Notes: generated by a model from the letters alone, not told the origin. A stretch of DNA of 64,000 nt from Pseudomonas brenneri (GCF_007858285.1 NZ_VFIL01000003.1:124001-188000), one strand, 5' to 3'; numbered from the stretch's first letter, positions 25,339-34,643 are shown. Program-made: numbers and translations.

Positions 25339-26067
25339 TCAGCGTCCGAACTTCCCCGGCCAACCGATGACTTTCTTTGGCCGGGGTGTCGCATAGGTCC
25401 GCACCTTCGAGGTCGACAAGCCCAGCCTGACCAGTGATTCGGCCAGGGTCACGGCGGCGGTCACACCATCCACCACCGGCACGCCGGTGCGTTGACGGAT
25501 CTGTTCATCCAGCCCGGCCATGCCGCCGCAACCCAGGCAGATCACTTCAGCCTTGTCTTCGCTGATGGCCAGTTCGGCCTGGCGCACAATCGCTTCCATG
25601 GCCCGCAACGGGTGCTCTTCCAACTCCAGCACCGCCATGCCACTGGCCCGTACCGAGGCGCAGCGCTCATACAGCCCGGAGAGCTTGAGTCGGTCTTCGA
25701 TCAGCGGCACCGTGCGGTCCAGAGTCGTGACCACTGAGTAAGCATGGCCAAGGAACATCGCGGTGCTGGCCGCAGCGTCGGTGATGTCCACCACCGGCAC
25801 GTTCAGCAACTCCTGCAAACCTTCACGGCCATGCTCGCCATAACCGGCCTGGATCACGGCGTCGAATGGCTGGTCGTAGGCCATTACCCGGTCCATCACC
25901 GCAATGGCGGCCAGGTAGCTTTCGAAATTGCCTTCCACCGATTCGGCGCCAAAAAACGGGGTCAACCCGACAATTTCGGTGCCCGCTGCCGCCACGCTGC
26001 GGGCCTGCTGGGCGATGGCTTGGGTGATGGATTCGGTGGTGTTGACGTTGATGACAAGAATGCGCAT
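25339..26067 (-). CDS. Asp/Glu/hydantoin racemase family protein lacking the first catalytic Cys
   Basis: A 242-residue member of the family that includes hydantoin and allantoin racemases. The second active-site Cys is present (Cys180 in CLGCGG). The first, which should be in an Ala-Cys-x-Gly motif, is replaced: the segment reads Val-Ile-Gln-Ala74-Gly75-Tyr-Gly. Two-base racemases need both Cys; arylmalonate decarboxylase has the same Gly/Cys arrangement. So this enzyme may be a decarboxylase or one-base isomerase instead. The NCS1 permease gene directly upstream suggests the substrate is an imported hydantoin-, purine- or pyrimidine-like compound. ATG at 26067; longer frame is unlikely. Confidence 0.8.
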   Translation of the reverse strand: MRILVINVNTTESITQAIAQQARSVAAAGTEIVGLTPFFGAESVEGNFESYLAAIAVMDRVMAYDQPFDAVIQAGYGEHGREGLQELLNVPVVDITDAAASTAMFLGHAYSVVTTLDRTVPLIEDRLKLSGLYERCASVRASGMAVLELEEHPLRAMEAIVRQAELAISEDKAEVICLGCGGMAGLDEQIRQRTGVPVVDGVTAAVTLAESLVRLGLSTSKVRTYATPRPKKVIGWPGKFGR

Positions 26068-26080
26068 GGAATGTCCTTGA

Positions 26081-27610
26081 TCAATGGCTGACATTGTCGA
26101 CAGCGATGGCTTCGCCACTGATGTCGGCATAGAACGGTTGGCGCTTGGCGATCAGCAGGTACAGCACCCCGGCAATGCCGGCCCCAAACAACCAGGAGAA
26201 TGGCGAGACGCTGGCAAACCCCGGCAGCAGCGCCAGCACAATGGCGATCACCGCCGCCGGGACAAACGCTGCCACCGCTCGCAGGTTGACCCCGCGGCTG
26301 TAGTAATAAGCGCCATTGGGGTCTTCGCTATACAGTTGCGGCACGTCGATCTGGCCCTTACGGATCAGCCAGTAGTCCACCATGATCACGCCATACAGCG
26401 GGCCCAACAGCGCGCCCAGGCCGGAGAGGAAGTACACGATCACCAGTGGGCTGTTGTAGAGGTTCCACGGCAGGATCAGTACCGCGAGGAAGGCGCTGAT
26501 CAGCCCGGCGCGGCGGAAGTTCAGGTACTTGGGCGCCAGGTTGCTCAGCACAAAGGCCGGGGCAACGAAGTTGGCCATGATGTTCACCGCCACGGTGACG
26601 ATCAGGAACGCCAGGCAACCGAGCACCAGGAAGAAGGTATTGGGGATGGCTGCGATGATCTGGGTAGGGCTTTCGATTACCTGTCCATTGAGTTGGAACT
26701 GCCCGCCACACAGCAGCACGGTGATGATCGCGAACACCAGGATGTTCACCGGCAGGCCCCAGAAGTTACCGACCTTGATGGTCTTGCGGCACGGCGAGGA
26801 GCGGGCGAAGTCGCAGAAATTGAGGATCAGCGTGCCGTAGATCGCCAGCCACAAGGCGCCGCCGGCAAAGATATTGCGCCACATTTCGCCGCCGCTCAGA
26901 GGTTCGCGGATTGACCAGGCGATATTGCCGCTGGCCTGGAAGTACATCCAACCGGCCAGCGCCGCAACGGTCAGCAGAATCACCGGGCCGGCAAAACCTT
27001 CGTAGCGGCGGACCATTTCCATGCCGTAGGCCAGGATCACCAGTTGCACGAACCAGATGATCACAAAGCACGCCCAGCCCAAGGTTGAGAGGCCGAGGAT
27101 CGCGTTGTGGTCGTAGTCGGCAAATCCTGGATGAATCGCCACCAACAGCACACGGAATACCACTGATGCGAGGTAGGTTTGAATCCCGAACCAGGCGATG
27201 GCGATCACGGCCCTGATCAGTGCGGGAATTTGCGCACCATGTATGCCGAAACTTATCCGGCTGATTACCGGAAACGGCACGCCGGTTTTCTGGCCCATGT
27301 AACCCGACAAGTTCATGAAGAAATACACCAGCGCCGCGCCGATCCCCAGGGACAACAGAATCTGCCAGCCGCCCAGGCCCAGGGCGTACAAGCCGATGGC
27401 AAAGGAATAGTTGGCGATGTTGTGCACATCGTTGGTCCATAGGGCAAAGATGCTGTAGCCGCCCCAGCGCCGGCCTTCGACCTTGGTGGGTGCCAGGTCC
27501 TTGTTATGCAGGCGCGGGCTCAGTACCAGCGGGCCAGGCGTGGTGGCCGTGGGTATTGACGTGGAGGAGGGCAGATCCAGTGCGAGGTTGTTGGAGAGAC
27601 TTGTACGCAT
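26081..27610 (-). CDS. NCS1-family permease (hydantoin/allantoin/nucleobase type)
   Basis: A 509-residue permease with about 12 hydrophobic segments. NCS1 blocks include GRRWGGYSIFALWTNDVHNIANYSFA near the N-terminus and NFCDFARSS in the middle. Relatives include Mhp1 (hydantoins), PucI (allantoin) and uracil carriers. AGGAG is 9 bases before the ATG at 27610, which rules out the longer frame. It lies 13 bases before the racemase-family gene and is probably co-transcribed with it, importing that enzyme's substrate. Confidence 0.88.
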   Translation of the reverse strand: MRTSLSNNLALDLPSSTSIPTATTPGPLVLSPRLHNKDLAPTKVEGRRWGGYSIFALWTNDVHNIANYSFAIGLYALGLGGWQILLSLGIGAALVYFFMNLSGYMGQKTGVPFPVISRISFGIHGAQIPALIRAVIAIAWFGIQTYLASVVFRVLLVAIHPGFADYDHNAILGLSTLGWACFVIIWFVQLVILAYGMEMVRRYEGFAGPVILLTVAALAGWMYFQASGNIAWSIREPLSGGEMWRNIFAGGALWLAIYGTLILNFCDFARSSPCRKTIKVGNFWGLPVNILVFAIITVLLCGGQFQLNGQVIESPTQIIAAIPNTFFLVLGCLAFLIVTVAVNIMANFVAPAFVLSNLAPKYLNFRRAGLISAFLAVLILPWNLYNSPLVIVYFLSGLGALLGPLYGVIMVDYWLIRKGQIDVPQLYSEDPNGAYYYSRGVNLRAVAAFVPAAVIAIVLALLPGFASVSPFSWLFGAGIAGVLYLLIAKRQPFYADISGEAIAVDNVSH

Positions 27611-27981
27611 TCCGGCAGGCTCCTGGCATCTGCAGCAGGCGCGGACGCCTGGCATGCGGACACAAAGTGTATGAGGGTTGTTGTTGAAGTTGTATACAAA
27701 GACTTCAGCTCTCTTAGCCACTTGTGTGCCAGGTTTTTATCTATCAAAAGTTTGGTTTATTTCGTTTTTGCATACTCGATTAATAAATGGCTGAATTTAA
27801 ACAGTTATAAGTTGACCATTTGAACAGGTATTTATTTTTATGCGGGAATGTAGGAATAGGTTATGTAGGAAGTTGGCTGAGAAGGGGTGTAACTTTTCGG
27901 TGCGTAATTATTAAAGTGCACACAAAAATGGCACGGATGGTTACGTTTATGTGTACATAATGATGGTGCGCCGCAAGCAAA
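27611..27981. other. AT-rich gene-free stretch
   Basis: Upstream of the permease gene there are about 370 bases without a plausible gene. From about 27680 the DNA is much richer in A and T than the rest of the window. It must hold the permease promoter, but no boxes stand out. A REP pair follows directly. Confidence 0.6.
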
Positions 27982-28070
27982 TGTGGGAGCGGGCTTGCTC
28001 GCGAAAGCGGTGTATCAGTTAGCGAAATAGAGACTGATACACCGCTTTCGCGAGCAAGCCCGCTCCCACA
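27982..28070. repeat. REP doublet (REPIN), perfect 38-bp inverted repeat
   Basis: Two 38-base arms (27982-28019 and 28033-28070) are perfect reverse complements around a 13-base centre. The arm core is GGGAGCGGGCTTGCTCGCGA, the common REP type of this group. It lies between the permease promoter region and the 3' end of cysH. Confidence 0.95.
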
Positions 28071-28117
28071 CAAGATCACCACACAAGCCCACCCGACATT
28101 TGTCATGTGTCGCCAGA

Positions 28118-28852
28118 TCAGGCCTTGCTGATGATGTTCCCCGCATGCAGCCCGCATTCCTTCTGCGTCGCCTCTTCCCACCACCAGCGGCCTTCGCGCT
28201 CATGCTGGTTCGGCAACACCGGGCGGGTGCATGGCTCGCAGCCGATGCTGATAAAGCCGCGTTCGTGCAGGCTGTTGTAAGGCAGTTCCAGCATGCGGAT
28301 ATAGCCCCAGACCTCTTCGCTGGTCATTTGCGCCAGCGGGTTGAACTTGTAGAGGGTGCGTTCCGGCGTGGAGAACGCCGTGTCGATTTCCAGGGCTGCC
28401 ACCTGGCTGCGGGTGCCGGGGCTCTGGTCGCGGCGCTGGCCGGTGGCCCAGGCGCTGACGCCCGAGAGTTTGCGGCGCAGCGGCTCGATCTTGCGCACGC
28501 CGCAGCATTCGCCATGGCCGTCCTTGTAGAAGCTGAACAAGCCCTTTTCCTTGACGAAGGGTTCCAGCTTGCTCTGGTCCGGGGAAATCAACTCGATATC
28601 AATCTTGTAGAAGTCACGCACCTGCTCGATAAACCGGTAGGTCTCCGGGTGCAGGCGGCCGGTGTCGAGGCTGAAGACCTTGACGTTTTTGTTCAGCTTC
28701 CAGGCCATATCCACCAGCACCACGTCCTCGGCACCGCTGAAGGAGATCCACAGGTCATCGCCGAACTGGCTGAACGCCAGCTTGAGGATGTCCTGGGCGG
28801 ACTTGTTGGCATAGGTCGCGGCGAGTTCAGCGACGTCGAAGGCTTGGTTCAT
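28118..28852 (-). CDS. cysH: Adenylyl-sulfate (APS) reductase
   Basis: A 244-residue PAPS/APS reductase that makes sulfite in assimilatory sulfate reduction, with thioredoxin as donor. The four iron-sulfur Cys are Cys116, Cys117, Cys205 and Cys208, which mark the APS-type enzyme with a [4Fe-4S] cluster rather than the cluster-free PAPS type. The nucleophile is Cys233 in ECGLHAGN. The nucleotide loop [10 protein letters not shown] is at 37-46. It is divergent from thrH. Confidence 0.95.
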   Translation of the reverse strand: MNQAFDVAELAATYANKSAQDILKLAFSQFGDDLWISFSGAEDVVLVDMAWKLNKNVKVFSLDTGRLHPETYRFIEQVRDFYKIDIELISPDQSKLEPFVKEKGLFSFYKDGHGECCGVRKIEPLRRKLSGVSAWATGQRRDQSPGTRSQVAALEIDTAFSTPERTLYKFNPLAQMTSEEVWGYIRMLELPYNSLHERGFISIGCEPCTRPVLPNQHEREGRWWWEEATQKECGLHAGNIISKA

Positions 28853-29006
28853 CAGGACGGTTCCTACAGGTCAGTGGCGCTGAGCGCTCTATAGGAGTGG
28901 GATGTTAACAAAATCCGCTCTGCGTTGCGGCGGCCAGCGCGAATCGCTAGAGTTCGGCAGTCCTTTTGCTCGCTCAACTGAAAAAAAATCCAAATGGGAG
29001 TGTCTT

Positions 29007-29624
29007 GTGGAAATTGCCTGTCTCGACCTGGAAGGGGTGCTGGTTCCGGAAATCTGGATCGCCTTTGCTGAAAAAACCGGTATTGAATCCTTGCGGGCGA
29101 CCACCCGGGACATTCCCGACTACGACGTACTGATGAAGCAGCGCCTGCGGATTCTCGACGAACACGGTTTGAAACTGTCGGATATCCAGGAAGTGATCGC
29201 CACCCTCAAGCCGCTGGAGGGGGCCATCGAGTTCGTCGATTGGCTACGCGAGCGCTTCCAGGTGGTGATCCTGTCGGACACCTTCTATGAGTTTTCCCAG
29301 CCGTTGATGCGCCAACTGGGCTTTCCGACCCTGCTTTGCCACCGTTTGATCACCGATGAAAATGATCGGGTGGTGAGCTATCAACTGCGCCAGAAAGATC
29401 CCAAGCGCCAGTCGGTGCTGGCCTTCAAGACCTTGTACTACCGCGTGATCGCGGCCGGGGACTCCTACAACGACACCACCATGCTCGGGGAAGCGGATCG
29501 TGGGATTCTGTTCCATGCGCCGGAAAACGTGATTCGCGAGTTCCCGCAGTTCCCGGCGGTGCATACCTTTGAGGACTTGAAGCGGGAGTTCATCAAGGCT
29601 TCGAATCGTTCGTTGAGCCTGTAG
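29007..29624 (+). CDS. thrH: Bifunctional phosphoserine phosphatase / homoserine phosphotransferase
   Basis: A 205-residue HAD enzyme essentially identical in pattern and length to Pseudomonas ThrH, which can transfer phosphate from phosphoserine to homoserine. The nucleophile motif is DLEGVLVPE (Asp7), and later blocks are LSDTFYEF and GDSYNDTTML. Translation starts at GTG 29007: GGGAG lies 6 bases before it and it gives the family length; the frame opens at 28902 but that extension is not conserved. Confidence 0.93.
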   Translation: MEIACLDLEGVLVPEIWIAFAEKTGIESLRATTRDIPDYDVLMKQRLRILDEHGLKLSDIQEVIATLKPLEGAIEFVDWLRERFQVVILSDTFYEFSQPLMRQLGFPTLLCHRLITDENDRVVSYQLRQKDPKRQSVLAFKTLYYRVIAAGDSYNDTTMLGEADRGILFHAPENVIREFPQFPAVHTFEDLKREFIKASNRSLSL

Positions 29625-29649
29625 GTGATTTAGCGAGGCTGGTTGCCTC

Positions 29650-29698
29650 ATCGCGAGCAAGCCCGCTCCCACACTGTGGGCGCGGGCTTGCTCGCGAT
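29650..29698. repeat. REP doublet downstream of thrH
   Basis: Arms ATCGCGAGCAAGCCCGC and GCGGGCTTGCTCGCGAT (29650-29666 and 29682-29698) face each other around a short self-complementary centre. It lies 25 bases after the thrH stop and may shield or end its transcript. Confidence 0.9.
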
Positions 29699-29721
29699 AG
29701 GGCCCTCTAAAACGCTAAAGA

Positions 29722-30078
29722 TCAAGCTCCCGCAAGCAACTGCTCATAAGGAATGCGCAAACCCTCATGCAGGCGCTTGATCATGGCCAGGCTCAACTTG
29801 CGCTTGTGGTTCAGCACTTCGGACACGCGGCCGCTGGAGCCGATAAAGGGTTCCAGGTCCCGAGCCGTCAGGCCCAGTTGGTCCATGCGAAACTTGATTG
29901 CCTCCACTGGATTGGAAGGCGGCATGGGAAAGTGTTCGTCTTCGTATTTTTCGATCAGTAGCGCGAGGATTTCCAGCTCATCACCTGCCGGCGAGCCGAT
30001 CTCTGCCCCCCATAGATGATCCACGCGCGCCAGTGAAGCGGCCAGGTCTTCGGGGGTACGAATAGGTTTGATGTGCAT
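29722..30078 (-). CDS. HigA-type antitoxin (HTH)
   Basis: A 118-residue antitoxin. The C-terminal half is a Xre/Cro helix-turn-helix (LTARDLEPFIGSSGRVSEVLNHKRKLSLAMIKRLHEGL); the N-terminal half should bind the toxin. The ATG at 30078 shares its A with the toxin's TGA stop; a GTG one codon upstream is also possible. Toxin-first order and the HTH in the antitoxin are the hallmarks of HigBA systems. It should repress the operon at the palindrome 30390-30404. Confidence 0.88.
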   Translation of the reverse strand: MHIKPIRTPEDLAASLARVDHLWGAEIGSPAGDELEILALLIEKYEDEHFPMPPSNPVEAIKFRMDQLGLTARDLEPFIGSSGRVSEVLNHKRKLSLAMIKRLHEGLRIPYEQLLAGA

Positions 30079-30380
30079 CACACAGTCTCCGCGTTGATCT
30101 GGTCGTACTGGGCGTGGGTGCCAACAAACCGTATGAAACCCAGCTGCCGCAAATAGTCGATCGCCATGATCACTCGATATTTATTGCCGCCGATATTGAA
30201 CACCACCCTTCCACCTTTGAGGATACTTGCGGTGCGAAGCTCCGCCTTCAGGTCTTGGGGCCTGTGAAAGGTGGATTTCGCCATATGGCGATACCATTCA
30301 ATCAGTGGTGTTTTGGCGTCGGTGTAAGCCGGGCTGCTTTCCCAGAACTCCCTCAAGGTGGCTCTTGCGATCAGTCGCAT
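30078..30380 (-). CDS. HigB-family mRNA interferase toxin
   Basis: A 100-residue RelE-fold toxin of the HigB_toxin group (IARATLREFWESSP..., then GGRVVFNIGGNKYRVIMAIDY and FVGTHAQYDQI). Such toxins cut mRNA at the ribosome. The FVGTHAQYD strand with its His-x2-Tyr-Asp is the usual C-terminal signature. First gene of the operon, overlapping the antitoxin gene. Confidence 0.88.
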   Translation of the reverse strand: MRLIARATLREFWESSPAYTDAKTPLIEWYRHMAKSTFHRPQDLKAELRTASILKGGRVVFNIGGNKYRVIMAIDYLRQLGFIRFVGTHAQYDQINAETV

Positions 30381-30389
30381 AAATCAAGC

Positions 30390-30433
30390 CTCCCAATTTG
30401 GGAGATATTAGGTGTCACATCTTGGATTTGCAA
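30390..30433 (-). promoter_or_regulatory. higBA promoter with operator
   Basis: On the minus strand TTGCAA (30433-30428), a 17-base spacer and TAATAT (30410-30405) form a good sigma-70 promoter. Immediately after the -10 box is the palindrome CTCCCAAATTGGGAG (30404-30390). It contains the GGGAG ribosome site of the toxin gene, so a bound HigA could block both transcription start and the leader. Confidence 0.75.
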
Positions 30434-30628
30434 CCCCTGGCAGGGAGCGCGATGCGTAGGAAATGGGCTTTGCTTCAACGGTGCAAGCGATAAAACGATA
30501 AAGGCAATAAGCAGTCGATCCATGTGATCCCTCACAGACGGCCAAGTGGAATGCTGATGGACGCTATCCTTGCGCTCCAGTACTGTCCACGGCGCTTCTG
30601 ATTCAGGTTCTTTCCCTGGGAGGTGCGC

Positions 30629-31972
30629 TTACAGCCCTTCCAGCGTTTGCAGCAACACCCGCACCTTGGTCATCGATTCCTGATACTCCGCCTGCCACTC
30701 GGAGTCCGCGACGATCCCGCCGCCGCCCCAGCAACAGACCTGGCCATCCTTGACCAGCAGGCTGCGAATGGCGATTGAGCTGTCCATCTCGCCGCGTACA
30801 TCCAGGTACAACAATGAGCCGCAGTACAGTCCGCGTCGGGTCGGTTCCAGCTCGTCGATGATCTGCATCGCGCGGATCTTCGGTGCGCCGGTGATCGAGC
30901 CGCCGGGGAAGCTGCCGGCGACCAGGTCCAGGGCGTCTTTGCCGTCGGCCAGTTCGCCGGTGACGCTGCTGACCAGGTGATGCACGTTCGGGTAGCTTTC
31001 CAGGCTGAACAGCTCCGGCACCTTGACCGAGCCGGTGCGGCAGGTGCGGCCCAGGTCATTGCGCAGCAGATCGACGATCATCAGGTTCTCTGCACGATCC
31101 TTGGGGCTGGCCAGGAGTTCGGCGGCGTTGGCCGCATCCTCCTGGGGGGTCAGCCCTCGGGGGCGGGTGCCCTTGATCGGGCGGGTTTCCACCTGGCGTT
31201 GGCTGATCCGGACGAAACGCTCTGGCGACAGGCTCACGACCGCGCCATCGTCCGGCAGGCTCTGAAAGCCCGAGAACGGTGTCGGGCAAGCGGCACGCAA
31301 GGCGCAATAGGCGGCCCAGGGATCACCGTTGCAGGTCGCGCGAAAGCGTTGGGCGAAGTTGACCTGATAGCAGTCACCCGCCTGGATATAGTCCTGGATG
31401 CGGGACAGGGCCTGTTCATAGGCACTGGCGCTCAGGTCCGGGGCCATCCGGGTGTGTAGCTTGAAGCTGGCCGGGGTGTGGGCGGCGGGGCGGCTGAACA
31501 GTGCCAGCAGCCGTTGCCGTTCGCTTTCCAACAGCTTTGGGTGGAACACCAATTGGCTGGTGCGCGCCTGGTGGTCACTGATCAGCGCCCAGGCATACAG
31601 GCCAAAACGTGCGTCGGGCAGGCCCAGGTCGTCGATCGCCTGGTGCGGCAGGTGTTCCAGATGGCGGCCAAAATCGTAGCTCAGGTAGCCGATCAAGCCG
31701 CCGGCAAATGGCAGTTCATACGGTGCGGGCAGGCTGGCTTCACCCAGTAGCGTGAGGTTTTCCCGCAGTCGTTGCAGAAAATCGCTACCGCTTTCGTCCG
31801 GCCACACCGCCAGTGTTGCCTCTGGCCAGGCGCTGAGCAGGTCATAGCGACCACGCTCGGCTGCCGGCCGGCCGCTGTCCAGCAGGATGGCGCCAGGGGC
31901 ATGGCGGATCGCCGCGAAATACTCGGCAGGGTTTTCCAGGTAGGGCAGCGGGTGTACGGAGCAGGTCGACAT
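30629..31972 (-). CDS. pabB: Aminodeoxychorismate synthase component I
   Basis: A 447-residue chorismate-binding enzyme that, with the PabA glutaminase, makes 4-amino-4-deoxychorismate for folate. The family blocks are PIKGTRPRG, with the Lys that distinguishes PabB, KDRAENLMIVDLLRNDLGR, and GSITGAPKIRAMQIIDELE near the C-terminus. It appears to stand alone. Upstream between higB and this gene's 3' end (30434-30628) I see nothing further. Confidence 0.93.
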   Translation of the reverse strand: MSTCSVHPLPYLENPAEYFAAIRHAPGAILLDSGRPAAERGRYDLLSAWPEATLAVWPDESGSDFLQRLRENLTLLGEASLPAPYELPFAGGLIGYLSYDFGRHLEHLPHQAIDDLGLPDARFGLYAWALISDHQARTSQLVFHPKLLESERQRLLALFSRPAAHTPASFKLHTRMAPDLSASAYEQALSRIQDYIQAGDCYQVNFAQRFRATCNGDPWAAYCALRAACPTPFSGFQSLPDDGAVVSLSPERFVRISQRQVETRPIKGTRPRGLTPQEDAANAAELLASPKDRAENLMIVDLLRNDLGRTCRTGSVKVPELFSLESYPNVHHLVSSVTGELADGKDALDLVAGSFPGGSITGAPKIRAMQIIDELEPTRRGLYCGSLLYLDVRGEMDSSIAIRSLLVKDGQVCCWGGGGIVADSEWQAEYQESMTKVRVLLQTLEGL

Positions 31973-32085
31973 GCGGGGGGGGGATCAGCCATGGGCGTGG
32001 GGAGGGGATTGTAGTCCCCTCCAGGATTTGCTCCTAGAGGGGATGTCGGGGATTGTTGGGTGGACGGCGGTGTGGTCTGTTGGGG

Positions 32086-32113
32086 CGCCATCGCCGGCAA
32101 GCCGGCTCCTACA
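32086..32113. repeat. Single REP element
   Basis: CGCCATCGCCGGCAAGCCGG followed by CTCCTACA is one REP unit. It is located between the 3' end of the ATP-grasp gene and the start of pabB. Confidence 0.75.
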
Positions 32114-32119
32114 AGGAGA

Positions 32120-33106
32120 TCAGCCTTCCACGGGTGGAATATGGCCAAACATTTCCTGGGCAAATCTCACGCGTTCTTCCGCCGTTTCCGTCACGCCCGC
32201 CGCTTTCAGTTCTTCGAGGCGCGCTTCCACGGCATGGGTGCGCAAGGTCAGGCCGCAATCGTTGGCGATCTGGATGTTCAGCCCCGGCCGGGCATTGAGC
32301 TCCAGGATTAATGGGCCTTTTTCCTGGTCCAGCACCATGTCCACCCCGATGTAACCCAGCCCGCACAGCTCGTAGCAGCCGGCGGCGAGCTTCATGAAAC
32401 CGTCCCAGTTGGGCAGTTGCACGCCGTCTACTGCGTTGGTGGTGTCCGGGTGTTTGGTGATGATGTTGTTCAGCCAGGTGCCGCGCAGGGTCAGGCCGGT
32501 GGCCAGGTCCACACCGACGCCAATCGCGCCCTGGTGCAGGTTGGCCTTGCCGCCGGATTGGCGGGTCGGCAAGCGCAGCATGGCCATCACCGGGTAGCCC
32601 ATCAGCACGATGATGCGGATATCCGGCACGCCTTCGTAGCTGATGCTCTTGAAGATCTGGTCGGGCACCACCCGGTATTCGATCAGTGCGCGGTCACGGT
32701 GACCGCCCAGGGAGTAGAGGCCGGTGAGGATGCTGGAAATCTGGTGCTCGATTTCCTCATGGCTGATGATCTTGCCGGACACGGTGCGATAGCGTCCTTC
32801 AAAGCGGTCGGCGATCACCAGGATGCCGTCGCCGCCGGCGCCCTGGGCCGGCTTGATCACGAAATCGCTGCGGCCACCGATGATTTCGTCGAGCTTGTCG
32901 ATTTCTTTTTCGGTGGAAATGATCCCGTACATCTCCGGCACATGGATACCGGCCGCAATCGCCCGCTCCTTGGTGATGATCTTGTCATCGACAATCGGAT
33001 ACAGGCTGCGCTTGTTGTACTTGAGCACGTAGTCGGCGTTACGCCGGTTGATGCCCATGATGCCCCGCGCTTGCAGGGCCTTCCAGGTCTTCCAGAACCC
33101 GAACAT
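32120..33106 (-). CDS. RimK-like ATP-grasp amino-acid ligase
   Basis: A 328-residue ATP-grasp protein annotated in relatives as alpha-L-glutamate ligase-like. The nucleotide-binding lysines and Gly loop are in DFVIKPAQGAGGDGI, and the metal site is GPLILELNARPGLNIQ. Such enzymes join an amino acid to a carboxyl group of a peptide, protein or metabolite. Its ATG overlaps the stop of the 7TM gene (TAATG), so the two are co-translated. The trio with the retropepsin-like protease is a recurring gene set; the acceptor is not known to me. Confidence 0.85.
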   Translation of the reverse strand: MFGFWKTWKALQARGIMGINRRNADYVLKYNKRSLYPIVDDKIITKERAIAAGIHVPEMYGIISTEKEIDKLDEIIGGRSDFVIKPAQGAGGDGILVIADRFEGRYRTVSGKIISHEEIEHQISSILTGLYSLGGHRDRALIEYRVVPDQIFKSISYEGVPDIRIIVLMGYPVMAMLRLPTRQSGGKANLHQGAIGVGVDLATGLTLRGTWLNNIITKHPDTTNAVDGVQLPNWDGFMKLAAGCYELCGLGYIGVDMVLDQEKGPLILELNARPGLNIQIANDCGLTLRTHAVEARLEELKAAGVTETAEERVRFAQEMFGHIPPVEG

Positions 33107-34638
33107 TACGAATCAGCCTTGAGGAAGGCCTTGAAACGCACCAGTTCGGTCAGGCGGTAACCGCGATAGCGACCCATGGCCAGCATGAAACCCACCAGGA
33201 TCAACAGGATCGCCGGGAAGGTGAACACGAAGTAGATCAGCTCCGGCACGCTCATGATGATGTGTGCCAGGGACGCGGCGAACAGGGTACCGATCGCGAC
33301 TTTCATCGCGTGGCCGCCACCGCGTTCTTCCCAGGTAATCGACAGGCGTTCGATGGTCATGGTCAGGATCACCATCGGGAACAGCGCCACCGACAGGCCG
33401 CGCTCCAGGCCCAGCTTATGGCTGAACAGGCTGATGGCCGCGATCAGTACGACCACAAAGGTCAACACCACCGACAAGCGCGGCAGCATCTGCAATTTCA
33501 AGTGCTCCAGATAGGAACGCAGAGACAGCCCGAGCGCGGTAATCACGGTAAACAGCACGATGCCAAAGCCCAACTGCGTCTCGCGGAACGCCAGGGCGAT
33601 CAGCACCGGGGTGAACGTCCCCAGGGTCTGCAGGCCGATAAGGTTGCGCAGGATCAGGATCACCAGCACGCCAATCGGGATCATCACCATGATCATGAAG
33701 GTCTGCTGGGTTTGCAGCGGCAGGCCGTAGAGCGAGTATTCGAGGAAGTTGGCGTCGGTGTTCTCATCCGTCAGCTTGGCCAGGCGAATGGCGTTCATCT
33801 CGCTGTTGTTCAGGCTGAAGGTCACGGCGGCTTTCTTGCCGCCGTCGACGGTGATCAGGTTTTCATCACCGGTCCACCACAGCAGGCGGTCAGAAGGCAG
33901 GCCCTGTTCGCCGGTTTCCGGGTTGAAGTACAGCCAGTCGTTGCCATTGAAGCTGCGCAGCCACAGTTCCGGGGTTTGCGGCTGGTCGGCCACCAGGCGG
34001 AGGGTGTGGACCTTTTCCACCGGCACATGGGCGATGGACAGCAGCAACTCGACGATCTTGGCCTTGTGCGGCGTCGACGGATCGCCCGCGAGCAGCAGCT
34101 TGACGTTGTCGTCGTTGAGGTTGTTGGTGCGCTTGATGGCTTCGCTGATAAAGGTCTCGACGTCGGCCGAGTGTTGGCGGATCGGCGCCAGCAGGGCTTC
34201 GGCGGCGATTTTTTCCGGGCCTTCGACGGCGATGCTGTCGCGGAAGGTCGGGCCCTTGACCTTGAGCTTTTCACCGCTGTAGCGCTTGGTCAGCACCAGG
34301 CGGTAGTAGAGGGTCTGGTTGCCCTTGGCGCGCCGGGCCGACCAGGTGACCTTGCGGTTGCCGTCGATGCGATTGACGCTCACCCCGTAGTTATTGGAGA
34401 TGAAACTCTCATTGAGGCTGACGAAGTCGCGACTCAGGGGCGGCACGAACATCTGCACCTTGACCGGGTCCTTGGCGTTGGCGACGAACTCGACCTTGGC
34501 GTCGATGTTCCACAGGTCGTCAGTGGCGTCTTCGGTCACCGGGATGCCGAGGACGAAGATCTGATAGGCCGTGACCGAAATGCCCAGTACCACCAGGACG
34601 GCGATCAGAATCTTCAGGTGCATAGTAAGAGAGCGCAT
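33106..34638 (-). CDS. Seven-TM protein with inactive transglutaminase-like periplasmic domain
   Basis: A 510-residue protein. An N-terminal membrane helix (about 6-28) leads to a large soluble domain (about 30-310) that resembles a transglutaminase fold without the Cys-His-Asp triad, followed by about seven hydrophobic segments (from about 312 to 495). The second gene of the protease/7TM/ATP-grasp set. It may present or sense a periplasmic peptide for the other two. ATG at 34638, five bases after the protease stop; an ATG at 34623 is an alternative. Confidence 0.85.
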   Translation of the reverse strand: MRSLTMHLKILIAVLVVLGISVTAYQIFVLGIPVTEDATDDLWNIDAKVEFVANAKDPVKVQMFVPPLSRDFVSLNESFISNNYGVSVNRIDGNRKVTWSARRAKGNQTLYYRLVLTKRYSGEKLKVKGPTFRDSIAVEGPEKIAAEALLAPIRQHSADVETFISEAIKRTNNLNDDNVKLLLAGDPSTPHKAKIVELLLSIAHVPVEKVHTLRLVADQPQTPELWLRSFNGNDWLYFNPETGEQGLPSDRLLWWTGDENLITVDGGKKAAVTFSLNNSEMNAIRLAKLTDENTDANFLEYSLYGLPLQTQQTFMIMVMIPIGVLVILILRNLIGLQTLGTFTPVLIALAFRETQLGFGIVLFTVITALGLSLRSYLEHLKLQMLPRLSVVLTFVVVLIAAISLFSHKLGLERGLSVALFPMVILTMTIERLSITWEERGGGHAMKVAIGTLFAASLAHIIMSVPELIYFVFTFPAILLILVGFMLAMGRYRGYRLTELVRFKAFLKADS

Positions 34639-34643
34639 TGGAA

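Noticed and set aside
27982..28070. Possible CRISPR or phage attachment repeat
   Set aside because: The repeat is a single inverted pair with the REP core found at many sites in the window; there are no regular spacers or cas genes.
28902..29006. N-terminal extension of thrH
   Set aside because: GTG at 29007 has a ribosome site and gives the family length of 205 residues.
30114..30527. 137-codon plus-strand frame opposite higB
   Set aside because: Overlaps the toxin gene on the other strand, lacks a ribosome site and a recognisable domain.
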